Shown in pieces: positions 50,372 to 57,965 of a stretch of DNA of 64,000 bases. The notes beneath the pieces are model-generated. The model saw only the letters and a program-made list of their open reading frames with translations, did no database searches and was not told the DNA's origin. Both the position numbers and the translations under genes were made by a program. Positions within the stretch are counted from its first letter, which is position 1. Each line of letters begins with the position of its first letter. This DNA comes from Nitrospinaceae bacterium. Its GTDB lineage: Bacteria; Nitrospinota; Nitrospinia; Nitrospinales; Nitrospinaceae. Location: NCBI GenBank assembly GCA_028278405.1, contig JANQEK010000015.1, positions 153,184 to 217,183 of the forward strand, read 5' to 3'.

Positions 50372-50779
50372 TCAATAGGTGTGAAACACCTTGGAAGTGA
50401 TTGTCCATTCGCCGTTTTCCTTTAACAGTGTGAACTGATCGGTGAAACGGTGACCGAGCCAGTCTGAGATTTCGACACGTGCGGTGGCAATGGTTTCCGC
50501 GATATCAATGCTGGCAATTCTGGCATCCAGATTCGGGGCAGGCGGATTTTCGGTGACCCAGTCAAGCAGGATCTGGATCGGTCCTGCAAGCAGATTGCCG
50601 CTAATATACCCGTGGATCGTGGCGTTTTTACGAAACGCGCGTTTCATAATCGCCGCATCGCCCCTGCGTCCGCCTTCCGTATAAATCTCGATTACAGATG
50701 CAATCGCTCCACTATTTTTTTGGTCGTCCGCAGATTTTTGCTGTGCAAGGTTCTGCGTGACGTCATCGATAACAGTCAT
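50372..50779 (-). CDS. NTF2-like / SnoaL-like fold protein
   Basis: A 135-residue cone-fold protein with an N-terminal helix (AIASVIEIYTEGGRRGDAAI) and the beta-rich second half ending WTITSKVFHTY. It resembles putative lumazine-binding / DUF4440-type NTF2 proteins, whose pocket can bind or isomerise small molecules. Catalytic residues cannot be assigned. The start has a CAGGAG site. It sits between the PNPOx-like and hydrolase genes with short gaps, in one transcript. Confidence 0.78.
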   Translation of the reverse strand: MTVIDDVTQNLAQQKSADDQKNSGAIASVIEIYTEGGRRGDAAIMKRAFRKNATIHGYISGNLLAGPIQILLDWVTENPPAPNLDARIASIDIAETIATARVEISDWLGHRFTDQFTLLKENGEWTITSKVFHTY

Positions 50780-50799
50780 GATATTTCTCCTGCTTTGTT

Positions 50800-51426
50800 T
50801 TAAGTTGAATGAACATTTAAGTTGCGTAGATTTTTGTTTTCGGTTTCCAGCTCCGCGATGCGATTCATGAGCTCCTGCTGGGAATCTTTGATTTCATCCT
50901 CCGTGTACCGGGGGGTGATGTGCTGCGGGCAGTTCCAATCGAACGCCTGCACTTTGAATACGATGATCCGCTCCACCTTCGCTTCGTAGTCCGGAAGAAT
51001 CACTTGTTCTGCCAATTCGGGATGCTCGGCCGGGTCCAGAATTTCCGCTTCCGCCCAGATTTTTAATCGTTGTTTCTTGGGATAGTCCATCAGAAATAAA
51101 ACAGTTTTTTTAGTGGCGTTGAAATTGCCAGTGCTGATGTATTGACCGTTGCCGCGAAAATCGGCAAAAGCCAATGTGTTGTCGCCGACCACTTTCAGGA
51201 AACCTTTAGGGCCTCCTCTGAATTGCATATACGGCCAGCCGTTTTCACCCACAGATGCCAAATAGAAACTGTCTCGGTTTTTAATGTATCCCTGCTCCTG
51301 CCAAGTGAGTTGGTTGCGAAACTTTCCTCCCTGCTCCATCCTTTGGTAAGCGGTTCGCGACCCATATTTTTCCTGTAGCGCTTTAACACTGTCGGTGAAA
51401 GCGAGTTCTGTGAAATTATCCGTCAT
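50800..51426 (-). CDS. Pyridoxamine-5'-phosphate-oxidase-like flavoprotein
   Basis: A 208-residue PNPOx-fold protein. It contains FYLASVGENGWPYMQFRGGP, LAFADFRGNGQYISTGNF and VLFLMDYPKKQRLKIWAEAE, typical of the FMN split-barrel group, often annotated only as pyridoxamine-oxidase family. These proteins bind FMN or F420; the real substrate is unknown. It is the first gene of the PNPOx-NTF2-hydrolase-DUF5069 run and starts after a terminator of the upstream YHS gene. A C-terminal helix could form a coiled coil. Confidence 0.82.
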   Translation of the reverse strand: MTDNFTELAFTDSVKALQEKYGSRTAYQRMEQGGKFRNQLTWQEQGYIKNRDSFYLASVGENGWPYMQFRGGPKGFLKVVGDNTLAFADFRGNGQYISTGNFNATKKTVLFLMDYPKKQRLKIWAEAEILDPAEHPELAEQVILPDYEAKVERIIVFKVQAFDWNCPQHITPRYTEDEIKDSQQELMNRIAELETENKNLRNLNVHST

Positions 51427-51469
51427 GGTGTCCTCCCAGTATTTTCCTTTGTTCGGTTAGTATTTTTAA

Positions 51470-51504
51470 GAAAAAGGGAAGGGGCATCTTCGATGAGATG
51501 CCCC
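51470..51504 (-). terminator. Rho-independent terminator after the YHS gene
   Basis: On the minus strand GGGGCATCT and AGATGCCCC pair perfectly (9 pairs, 6-base loop) and are followed by a T-rich stretch. It separates the YHS transcript from the PNPOx transcript, so the latter should have its own promoter in the gap 51427-51470. Confidence 0.85.
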
Positions 51505-51527
51505 CTCTTTTCTAATAAATATGAATA

Positions 51528-52052
51528 TTAAAGATCAGCGGGATTTTTATCCTTGATCTTCGTCCATTGGTTTTCTGCTTTAACAATGTTTCCGGAAACA
51601 TCTTTGTTCCAGATTCCCTGAATCTTGTTATCAAGATTGAGGTAAAGTTTGCCGTCTACGATTTTCCAGACGTCGGGATCGCCCACAAACTTTTTACCCA
51701 CTGCGACTCCATAGGCGCAGTAACCACCATAAGCGGGCAGGTATTTGTGGGGGTCATTTGCAAACTTTTCCTGGTTTTCTTTGTTTACAAATAAATAAGT
51801 AATGCCGTGGTGCTCAACAACGTGGTTGCCATTCCCTCGCAAAGGTTTTGCGTTGGTGCGATAAGATACGAGGTCATACCCCTGGACGCCGACAACACTG
51901 TTAGCGATACCCAGGTTATGCTTTTGGCTGATCATGCTTCCTTCCTTTTTCATCATTTTGTTTTGTCCTGCGCAGGCCGCTCCTGCCGTCAAAATGATAA
52001 ACAAGGAAAAGACAGCAAATAAATGGGAACTTCCCTTAAATAATGATTTCAT
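51528..52052 (-). CDS. Secreted YHS domain protein
   Basis: A 174-residue exported protein with a signal peptide (SHLFAVFSLFIILTAGAACA) and a YHS domain: GVQGYDLVSYRTNAKPLRGN, YLFVNKENQEKFANDP and YLPAYGGYCAYGVAVGKKF. YHS domains are suspected metal-binding modules found with copper enzymes and in stress proteins. It ends in a terminator and is a one-gene transcript. A GCGAAATTTA motif in its upstream gap (52093-52102) also occurs near the sigma-54 activator; a match this short may be chance. Confidence 0.85.
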   Translation of the reverse strand: MKSLFKGSSHLFAVFSLFIILTAGAACAGQNKMMKKEGSMISQKHNLGIANSVVGVQGYDLVSYRTNAKPLRGNGNHVVEHHGITYLFVNKENQEKFANDPHKYLPAYGGYCAYGVAVGKKFVGDPDVWKIVDGKLYLNLDNKIQGIWNKDVSGNIVKAENQWTKIKDKNPADL

Positions 52053-52269
52053 GACTGACTCCTTTTATATTTAAAATTGTATAGGTTGATTTGCGAAATT
52101 TATGTCACGCTAAAAACTGATTCCTTACAAATTGATCAAATAAATTTTTACTTATAAATCGTGATTCGTTAATTCGCGAAAACACTCAAGCCTGCATGAT
52201 TAACCCTCACAACAACGATGCCCTCGCGAATCCTGCCTTTCGTAATGCGTTTACTTCATCAGATGACTT

Positions 52270-52644
52270 TTAGAAAGTCATTACGGTGTAGCCTTCGGAC
52301 TGAAGTCTTTGCAGACTCGCCATACCGCCGGTGTTGGGAACGGGATTGTCTTTGACAAGATCACAACCCGACTTTTCAGCATCCTCCGTAGCGCCGAATG
52401 CGTCAGCACATCCGCAGGAAACTCCGGCAATTTTGTCCTTCACAGCTTCAAACAATTCGTGTGCCGGGTTTTTGGATCGGGACAGTTCAGCAGGCCAGCG
52501 TGTGCCGGTTCCCTGAAACAGAATCGTCACGTCGTCACCGTTTTGTTTGAAGTCGTAGGCGGAAGCCAGTCCATTGAACGCCCGGCCGAAAGCCTCTTCA
52601 CCACCATTTTTTGGATCCGAAAGAATAATGATTGCAGTTTTCAT
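52270..52644 (-). CDS. DsrE-family protein, copy 1
   Basis: A 124-residue DsrE-fold protein starting MKTAIIILSDPKNGGEEAFG, with ILFQGTGTRWPAEL, a CGC motif in VSCGCADAFGA and another cysteine in KSGCDLV. DsrE-type proteins often handle sulfur on cysteines. It is a close paralogue of the protein at 55134-55496, sharing its length and most motifs. Its start overlaps the TetR gene stop by four bases (ATGA), so the regulator and this gene form one unit. Confidence 0.87.
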   Translation of the reverse strand: MKTAIIILSDPKNGGEEAFGRAFNGLASAYDFKQNGDDVTILFQGTGTRWPAELSRSKNPAHELFEAVKDKIAGVSCGCADAFGATEDAEKSGCDLVKDNPVPNTGGMASLQRLQSEGYTVMTF

Positions 52645-53243
52645 GATTTATTACTCCTTTTGGTTTTAGGTTTAGGTTTTGTTGAATCTGTTGTTAATAG
52701 TTCCGGTAAGTTTTGGAGGACACGAATGAACGGCTGGGTTTCGCCCGTAGCTCGCGCCATGACCAGCGCTCCCTGGATACGAATCAGCGCTTCTTCCGCT
52801 CGCAGTTTGGCTGTAGCCGGACTCAACCCAGATTCGCGAGCGACGCTTACGAGTGCGCCGAGCCAGGCTGTGAACGACCGATCGATGTGTTGGCGAATGG
52901 CAACATCCTCGTCGCCCAGCGACAGAGAATCGAGAAGACATGAATGAAGGCCACCGCCATAAAAATCACTGAGGCGATTGGCCATCTCCCGAACACGATT
53001 GGAAGGTTCCCCGGGCTCGGTCAGAGGTGCGAGAATATGGGAAACAAACCATTCATCCGCGCGCCGGAGTACGGCTTCCGCCATTTCCTTCTTACCACCC
53101 GGAAAGCGGTGGTAGAGGCTGGCGCGTTTGAGTCCGGTGGCTTCCGAAATGCGGCTGAGGCTGGCGCCTTCATAACCGTACAATCGGAAAACTTCCGTGA
53201 GCCGGTCCAACAGGTAATCTTCATCGATTTTCTTAACAGGCAT
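52641..53243 (-). CDS. TetR/AcrR-family transcriptional regulator
   Basis: A 200-residue repressor. The N-terminal helix-turn-helix is AKIDE-like EDYLLDRLTEVFRLYGYEGA followed by SLSRISEATGLKRASLYHRF, the TetR signature. The C-terminal ligand domain is unspecific. A 22-base perfect palindrome lies 42 bases upstream (53285-53306), the likely operator, so the gene should repress itself and the dsrE copy that follows. The ligand is unknown; neighbours suggest electrophiles, aldehydes or halogenated compounds. Confidence 0.9.
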   Translation of the reverse strand: MPVKKIDEDYLLDRLTEVFRLYGYEGASLSRISEATGLKRASLYHRFPGGKKEMAEAVLRRADEWFVSHILAPLTEPGEPSNRVREMANRLSDFYGGGLHSCLLDSLSLGDEDVAIRQHIDRSFTAWLGALVSVARESGLSPATAKLRAEEALIRIQGALVMARATGETQPFIRVLQNLPELLTTDSTKPKPKTKRSNKS

Positions 53244-53284
53244 ATGGCACTCCTCCTTAACTCAGTTTGTGAACTCGGCTGCTA

Positions 53285-53306
53285 CTTTACCGAACGTTCG
53301 GTAAAG
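53285..53306. promoter_or_regulatory. Perfect palindrome, likely TetR operator
   Basis: CTTTACCGAAC-GTTCGGTAAAG is a perfect 22-base palindrome upstream of the TetR-family gene, of the ACCGANCGNTCGGT type seen for TetR regulators. It should be bound by the adjacent TetR and control the tetR-dsrE unit. I do not see a second full copy in the window. Confidence 0.8.
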
Positions 53307-53433
53307 AGTCAAGGGTTTTTTCAGAGTTTCTCCAAAAAATTTAACCTTCCAAGAGAAGCTGATAAATCGTTTAAAAACAATGATTAAAAAAAGGAGGGGC
53401 TTTAAATAAAGTATTTCCGTTGGTTTGGGCCTC

Positions 53434-53943
53434 CTATTTTGAATACTTCTCCGTAATGTCCAGGATCTTATCGGGATCAATAGATCCATAGGTGTCTTCC
53501 CCGATAATCGCCATGGGCGCGGCGGCGCAGTTCCCAAGGCAAGAGGCGCATTCCAATGTGAACAGTTTGCTCGGATCGGTTTCTCCATTACCCATATGAT
53601 ATTTTTCTTTGAGTTTTTCGGCGATGATCGGAGCTCCCTTGACGAAGCAGGCGGTTCCATAGCAGAGCCTGAAAATGTGTTTCCCGGGTTCTGTCATCCG
53701 GAATTGAGGATAAAAGGAAATCACTCCGTAAATCTCCGCACGGGTAACGTTCATTTCCTTGATGACTACTTCGATCACTTCATTCGGTAACCAACGAAAT
53801 TCCTTCTGAATCTTCGACAGAACGGGAATCAAATGTCGTTTCGATTTATCCGGAAAACTGCCGATGATTTTGTAAACCATGTCCAGATCAATCGCGGATT
53901 CGGTGGTTTTCCGTTCTGCTTCTTCAAGGATTGCTCGATCCAT
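53434..53943 (-). CDS. Orphan NuoE-like [2Fe-2S] thioredoxin-fold protein
   Basis: A 169-residue NuoE/24-kDa-subunit-type protein. The four cluster cysteines are in LCYGTACFVKGA (Cys-x4-Cys) and ECASCLGNC (Cys-x3-Cys). The N-terminal helical part with LIPVLSKIQKEFRWLPNEVI is standard. In complex I, formate dehydrogenase and hydrogenases, NuoE pairs with NuoF; no nuoF or other complex I gene is in the window. It is thus an orphan electron carrier in a run with an SDR and thioredoxin. The SDR ends 12 bases before its start. Confidence 0.9.
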   Translation of the reverse strand: MDRAILEEAERKTTESAIDLDMVYKIIGSFPDKSKRHLIPVLSKIQKEFRWLPNEVIEVVIKEMNVTRAEIYGVISFYPQFRMTEPGKHIFRLCYGTACFVKGAPIIAEKLKEKYHMGNGETDPSKLFTLECASCLGNCAAAPMAIIGEDTYGSIDPDKILDITEKYSK

Positions 53944-53955
53944 TTCGATTCTCCT

Positions 53956-54693
53956 TTAAGCCCGGCCATGGACAAAACCGCCGTCCACCGGAAGAATGAC
54001 GCCGGTCGTGAAACCTGCCGTAGCCAGATGAATCACCGCTTCGGTGGTTTCGTTTACTTCGCCGACCCGATTCATCAGAGCCACACCGCCGAATGCATCG
54101 ACATCGGCCCCGCCGTAAATGGGAGTCCGGATGACACCCGGTGCGACTGCGTTGACGCGGATGTTGTCCGCTGCCAGTTCGCTGGCGAGACTGGTGGTCA
54201 GGGCATGTACCCCGCCCTTGGTGATGAGGGCGGCGCTTGCCGGCAAGCCGGCCATCGAATGCATGATAAGAACGGTACCGATGTTGACGATACTGCCGCC
54301 GCCTTGTCGTTTCATTTGGCGCACGGCTGCCTGGGTGACGAAGTACGTTCCCTTCAGGTTGATACGGATATAATTGTCGATATCCTCTTCACTGTTTTCC
54401 AAAAAAGGTTTGAGGCCGAAAATACCGGCGTTGTTGACCAGCACGTCGACACTGCCGAAACGTTCGACTGCAGTCTCAACCATCTTTTCGCCGGTATGCT
54501 TGTCGCTAATGTCACCCGGTATCTGTGCGATCTGGTTGGCGTGACCCAGTGTTTTGGCCGCCGCAGCAAGCTTGTCACTATGACGGGAATTCATAACGAC
54601 ATTGGCGCCTCTTTCCAGAAAGCCCTTGGCAACGTCGAGACCGATACCGCTCGAAGCACCGGTAATCAACACGGTTTGAGTTTTGTTGGACAT
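53956..54693 (-). CDS. SDR-family protein lacking the catalytic tyrosine
   Basis: A 245-residue classical short-chain dehydrogenase by fold: cofactor motif TGASSGIG (11-18), NNAG (87-90) and the late PGVIRTP. The active-site Tyr-x3-Lys keeps Lys159, but the tyrosine position is Ala155 (SAALITKGG). Members with this pattern exist, but their chemistry is unclear to me. It may use another acid, or act as a sensor or scaffold. It lies between thioredoxin and the NuoE-like gene in one run, with a short ribosome site. Confidence 0.87.
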   Translation of the reverse strand: MSNKTQTVLITGASSGIGLDVAKGFLERGANVVMNSRHSDKLAAAAKTLGHANQIAQIPGDISDKHTGEKMVETAVERFGSVDVLVNNAGIFGLKPFLENSEEDIDNYIRINLKGTYFVTQAAVRQMKRQGGGSIVNIGTVLIMHSMAGLPASAALITKGGVHALTTSLASELAADNIRVNAVAPGVIRTPIYGGADVDAFGGVALMNRVGEVNETTEAVIHLATAGFTTGVILPVDGGFVHGRA

Positions 54694-54726
54694 TTTATTT
54701 CTCCTTTAGATTGAAAATATTTTCGA

Positions 54727-55074
54727 CTAAAGATTGTTTTCGATGATGCGGGCGATTTCCTCTTTCGGTTTCACGCCCACGATTTGTTGTACGAGTTTCC
54801 CTTCTTTAAACAGCAGAAGAGCGGGAATACCACGAATGCCATACTTGTGAGTGGTCATCGGGTTGGCATCCACATCAAGCTTTGCCACTAAAACCCGATC
54901 GCTGTATTCCTCGGCCAGCGCGTCCACAGTGGGAACCATCATGTGACAGGGCTGACACCAGTCCGCCCAGAAATCGACCAGCGCGGTTTGTTTGGACTCG
55001 ATCACAGATGTTGCAAAACTGTCGTCGTCCAGATGAACCACTTCATTGTTTACTGCCACGTTTTCCTGATTCAT
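54727..55074 (-). CDS. trxA: Thioredoxin
   Basis: A 115-residue thioredoxin with a short N-terminal extension (MNQENVAVNNEVVHLDDDSF) and the active site WADWCQPCHMMVP, with Gln in place of the usual Gly. Standard later segments are AKLDVDANPMTTHKYGIRGI and PALLLFKEGKLVQQIVG. It reduces protein disulfides in the cytoplasm. It follows a terminator after the second dsrE copy, so it is read partly through that or from its own promoter. The cell probably has another housekeeping thioredoxin; this one belongs to the stress run. Confidence 0.93.
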   Translation of the reverse strand: MNQENVAVNNEVVHLDDDSFATSVIESKQTALVDFWADWCQPCHMMVPTVDALAEEYSDRVLVAKLDVDANPMTTHKYGIRGIPALLLFKEGKLVQQIVGVKPKEEIARIIENNL

Positions 55075-55096
55075 TGTTTATTCCTTTCAATTTTCT

Positions 55097-55126
55097 AAAA
55101 CGCCCCCCACAAAAAGAGGGGGCCCG
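55097..55126 (-). terminator. Terminator after dsrE copy 2
   Basis: On the minus strand GCCCCC pairs with GGGGGGC around a T-rich loop and is followed by GTTTT. It is positioned just past the dsrE copy 2 stop, in front of trxA, and may set a step-down in expression between the first two genes and the rest of the run. Confidence 0.75.
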
Positions 55127-55133
55127 TTATTGT

Positions 55134-55496
55134 TCAGAAGGTCAGTACGTTGTAGCCCTGTTCCTGCAGCTTGCTCAGGCTGGGCAATCCGGTGGTTTTG
55201 GGAACGGAATTATCCTTGATCAGATCGTAACCCGTGGTGTCGGCGCCGAATACTTCCGCACACGCGCAGGACACGCCCTGGATTTTGTCGGATACCGCTT
55301 CAAACAGTTCGTGAGCGGGATGATCTTCCTTTTGCAAAACTTCCGGCCAGCGGGTGCCGGCGCCCTGAAAAAGAATGGATACTTCCTTGCCGGCATTCTT
55401 GAAATCGTAAGCCGACGCCAGTCCGTTGAACACGCGTCCCAGTGATTCATCAGAATCGTTTTTGGGATCAGATAAAATAACGATTGCAGTTTTCAT
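55134..55496 (-). CDS. DsrE-family protein, copy 2
   Basis: A 120-residue DsrE-fold protein starting MKTAIVILSDPKNDSDESLG, with ILFQGAGTRWPEVL and CAC in VSCACAEVFGA. It is the paralogue of 52270-52644; the two share most positions, including two cysteines around 75. Both copies sit in stress transcripts under different control (TetR for copy 1, probably sigma-54 for this one). It follows the isochorismatase-like gene by 55 bases. Confidence 0.87.
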   Translation of the reverse strand: MKTAIVILSDPKNDSDESLGRVFNGLASAYDFKNAGKEVSILFQGAGTRWPEVLQKEDHPAHELFEAVSDKIQGVSCACAEVFGADTTGYDLIKDNSVPKTTGLPSLSKLQEQGYNVLTF

Positions 55497-55551
55497 TTTT
55501 AAAGTTCCTTTCTTGTGAGTTAAGCTGAGTGAAAATATTGAACACTACTTG

Positions 55552-56244
55552 TTAAGAAGCCGTGGCTACAGTTTCCTGTTGTGAAATGGCCCCCACGGCT
55601 TCCTCCGTGGACCAAACGGTATTTGCCAGAAAACGAAAATTGGTCACAGCTGAGTCATAGCCGTTACCTTCCGGAACTTTGGCGGCAGCGGTGGCATCTT
55701 TCACCACAGCCACTTCAAAGCCCTGCTCCAGCAGTTCCCGAAGATGGCTTTCGACACAGAGGTTGGCCGACATTCCCGCCAGAACGACTTTGTCGATTCC
55801 GCGTTTTCTCAATTGAAGAACCAGGTCGTTGGTTTCCGGTCCGTATACTTTGTGAGGACTGACCACGACGGTGTTTTCATCTTCGATGTAGGGCTTGTAA
55901 CGCTCCAGCCAGTCGGGACCGGACCCTATGAAGTTTTCAAGATTCAGAGGACCCTTGCGGTCGAACATTTTGATGTCATGCATCAGTTTTTCCAGCGCGC
56001 CCTCGAATTTCCAACCGTGATCGGTGGGGTAGTAATAATGAGGGGAGATGAAAAGCGGGATGTCGTTCTCTCTTGCGGCGATCATCAACGCTTCAATATT
56101 CGAGACTGTGTTGTTTTCTTCCACACTCTCGCCGACCACACCCCAAGTCACGCCTTGCGGACTCAGGAAATCGTTTTGCGGATCGGTGATGACCAGTGCC
56201 GTGTTGCCTGCTTCGATTTGCATACCGGGATTAGGAAGTGCCAT
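55552..56244 (-). CDS. Isochorismatase-like cysteine hydrolase
   Basis: A 230-residue isochorismatase-family hydrolase. The catalytic triad is visible: Asp in VITDPQNDFLS, the cysteine in GMSANLCVESHLRELLEQGF and a lysine in between (HKVYGPETNDL region). The family cleaves amides or vinyl ethers (nicotinamidase, biuret hydrolase and others); the substrate here is unknown. It is the first gene after the sigma-54 promoter at 56326-56341 and is divergent from the PAS activator, so it is the best candidate for direct control by it. Confidence 0.88.
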   Translation of the reverse strand: MALPNPGMQIEAGNTALVITDPQNDFLSPQGVTWGVVGESVEENNTVSNIEALMIAARENDIPLFISPHYYYPTDHGWKFEGALEKLMHDIKMFDRKGPLNLENFIGSGPDWLERYKPYIEDENTVVVSPHKVYGPETNDLVLQLRKRGIDKVVLAGMSANLCVESHLRELLEQGFEVAVVKDATAAAKVPEGNGYDSAVTNFRFLANTVWSTEEAVGAISQQETVATAS

Positions 56245-56325
56245 GATGATTCTCCTTATAAAGTTTTAAAAGTTTGTCCTAAGGGAAGTAGGGTTAAATA
56301 TTTTTTGAAACATTGATCTGTATAG

Positions 56326-56341
56326 AGCAGGTCCCGTGCCA
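56326..56341 (-). promoter_or_regulatory. Near-consensus sigma-54 promoter before the isochorismatase-like gene
   Basis: On the minus strand TGGCACGGGACCTGCT matches the consensus TGGCACG-N4-TTGCW at all fixed positions except one (C for T before TGCT), with exact GG to GC spacing. The predicted start is near 56315, about 70 bases before the ATG at 56244. A sigma-54 activator gene is divergent and begins at 56475. Confidence 0.82.
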
Positions 56342-56411
56342 AAATTTAAAATTGGAATTAAGTCATTACTTTTTATATAGTTATGGAATTTCAGAGGCCA
56401 TATAGATTGTG

Positions 56412-56452
56412 ACGAAATTTCGTAAATAGCGAAATTTAGTGGCTAAATTACG
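56412..56452. promoter_or_regulatory. Candidate enhancer sites for the divergent sigma-54 activator
   Basis: ACGAAATTTCGT (56412-56423) is a perfect palindrome, followed by GCGAAATTTAG (56429-56439) and CTAAATTACG (56443-56452), which form a looser second inverted pair. They lie 71-111 bases upstream of the -24 box, the usual distance for an enhancer site. They also overlap the probable promoter region of the activator gene, which fits autoregulation. Confidence 0.6.
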
Positions 56453-56474
56453 AGATTTGGGATAAATTGAGGGC

Positions 56475-57965
56475 ATGAAAACGGATTCCGAAAACAAAAC
56501 CCGGGGGAAACCGGCGGATCAGGCATTGGAGGGGGTCCGCCACCTGAACAAGCTGATTCTGGAGTCGGCGGGGGAAGGTGTGTACGGACTGGATACCGAA
56601 GGCAAGACCACTTTTGTGAACCCCGCCGCGGAAAAAATGACCGGGTACACTGCCAAGGAGATGATTGGAAACTGTCAGCACCAGTTGACCCACCATTCGA
56701 AGCCCGACGGATCGCACTACTCAAATATCGAATGTCCAATTTATGCGGCGGTCAAGGACGGCAAGGTCCATACGGTTTCCGATGAGGTGTTCTGGCGGAA
56801 GGATGGCACCTCGTTTCCAGTGGAATATGTCAGTACACCCATCTGGGAAAATCTGAAATTGCGCGGTGCGGTGGTGGTGTTCAAGGACATCAGTGAACGC
56901 AAACAGGCGGAGGAGGAAATCCAACGCCTGCGCCGTCAACTGGAACTGGAAAACGCCTACCTCAATGAAGAGGTTCTGGAAGCCAAAGCCTACGGAGAAA
57001 TTGTCGGCAGCAGTCCGGCATTGGAAGGCATCATCAGGCAAATCGATATGGTGGGGCCCACCGACGCCAGTGTGCTGATTACCGGCGAGTCGGGTACCGG
57101 CAAGGAGCTGGTGGCGCGGGAGATTCACAATCGCAGCACCCGCAAACAACGCACCATGATCAAGGTCAATTGCGCTTCCATCCCCAAGGAGTTGTACGAA
57201 AGCGAGTTCTTCGGTCATGTCAAAGGCGCGTTCACCGGAGCGGTCAAAGACCGGGCGGGACGCTTTCAACTGGCCGATGGCGGAACGCTGTTCCTGGACG
57301 AAATTGGAGAGGTGCCTCTGGATCTTCAGAGCAAATTACTGCGTGTGTTACAAGAGGGTACGTATGAGCGCATCGGCGATGAACAAACCCGCAAGACGGA
57401 TGTGCGCATCATTGCCGCCACCAACCGCAATTTAAAGGAGGAGGTACTGGCTAAACGTTTTCGTGAAGATCTGTTTTATCGTCTTAATGTATTCCCGATT
57501 GAAGTGCCGCCCCTGCGCGATCGCAAAGATGACATCCCCAGTCTGGCCAATCGTTTTCTCAATCAGGCGGCCAGCAAGTTGAACCTGCCGCTTCCCCAGT
57601 TCACAAAAGCCAACATGGTCGAACTACAGAACTATGACTGGCCCGGTAATGTGCGGGAATTGCAGAACGTCATCGAGCGTGCCGTCATCACAGCGCGTTC
57701 CGGCAAACTGGTGTTTCACCTGGCACAGGATACGAAAAGCAATGGCAGACGTGGGAAGGAAGAACGGCGGCGCGCATCCGATACCGAACAACCCGTCCTG
57801 ACAGAAGAGGAAATGAAGCTGCGCGACCGGGAGAACATATTAAACGCCCTCAATCAATCCAGCTGGAAGATTACCGGTGCCGACGGAGCGGCAGAGCTGT
57901 TGGCCATGAAACCCACCACCCTGCATTCCAAGATCAAAAAACTCGGCCTCAAAAAACCGGACTAG
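56475..57965 (+). CDS. Sigma-54-dependent activator with PAS sensor domain
   Basis: A 496-residue enhancer-binding protein. Residues about 20-145 are a PAS domain, including the stretch [18 protein letters not shown] (73-90), with His73, His74, His81, Cys87 and Cys67 as possible ligand or redox residues. AAA+ follows at about 175-405: Walker A GESGTGKE (204-211), GAFTGA (251-256), Walker B LFLDE. The C-terminal Fis-type helix is [20 protein letters not shown]. It is divergent from the isochorismatase-like gene with a sigma-54 promoter and palindromes between them, so it probably controls the stress island. The end overlaps the convergent GT-C gene by four bases. Confidence 0.93.
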   Translation: MKTDSENKTRGKPADQALEGVRHLNKLILESAGEGVYGLDTEGKTTFVNPAAEKMTGYTAKEMIGNCQHQLTHHSKPDGSHYSNIECPIYAAVKDGKVHTVSDEVFWRKDGTSFPVEYVSTPIWENLKLRGAVVVFKDISERKQAEEEIQRLRRQLELENAYLNEEVLEAKAYGEIVGSSPALEGIIRQIDMVGPTDASVLITGESGTGKELVAREIHNRSTRKQRTMIKVNCASIPKELYESEFFGHVKGAFTGAVKDRAGRFQLADGGTLFLDEIGEVPLDLQSKLLRVLQEGTYERIGDEQTRKTDVRIIAATNRNLKEEVLAKRFREDLFYRLNVFPIEVPPLRDRKDDIPSLANRFLNQAASKLNLPLPQFTKANMVELQNYDWPGNVRELQNVIERAVITARSGKLVFHLAQDTKSNGRRGKEERRRASDTEQPVLTEEEMKLRDRENILNALNQSSWKITGADGAAELLAMKPTTLHSKIKKLGLKKPD

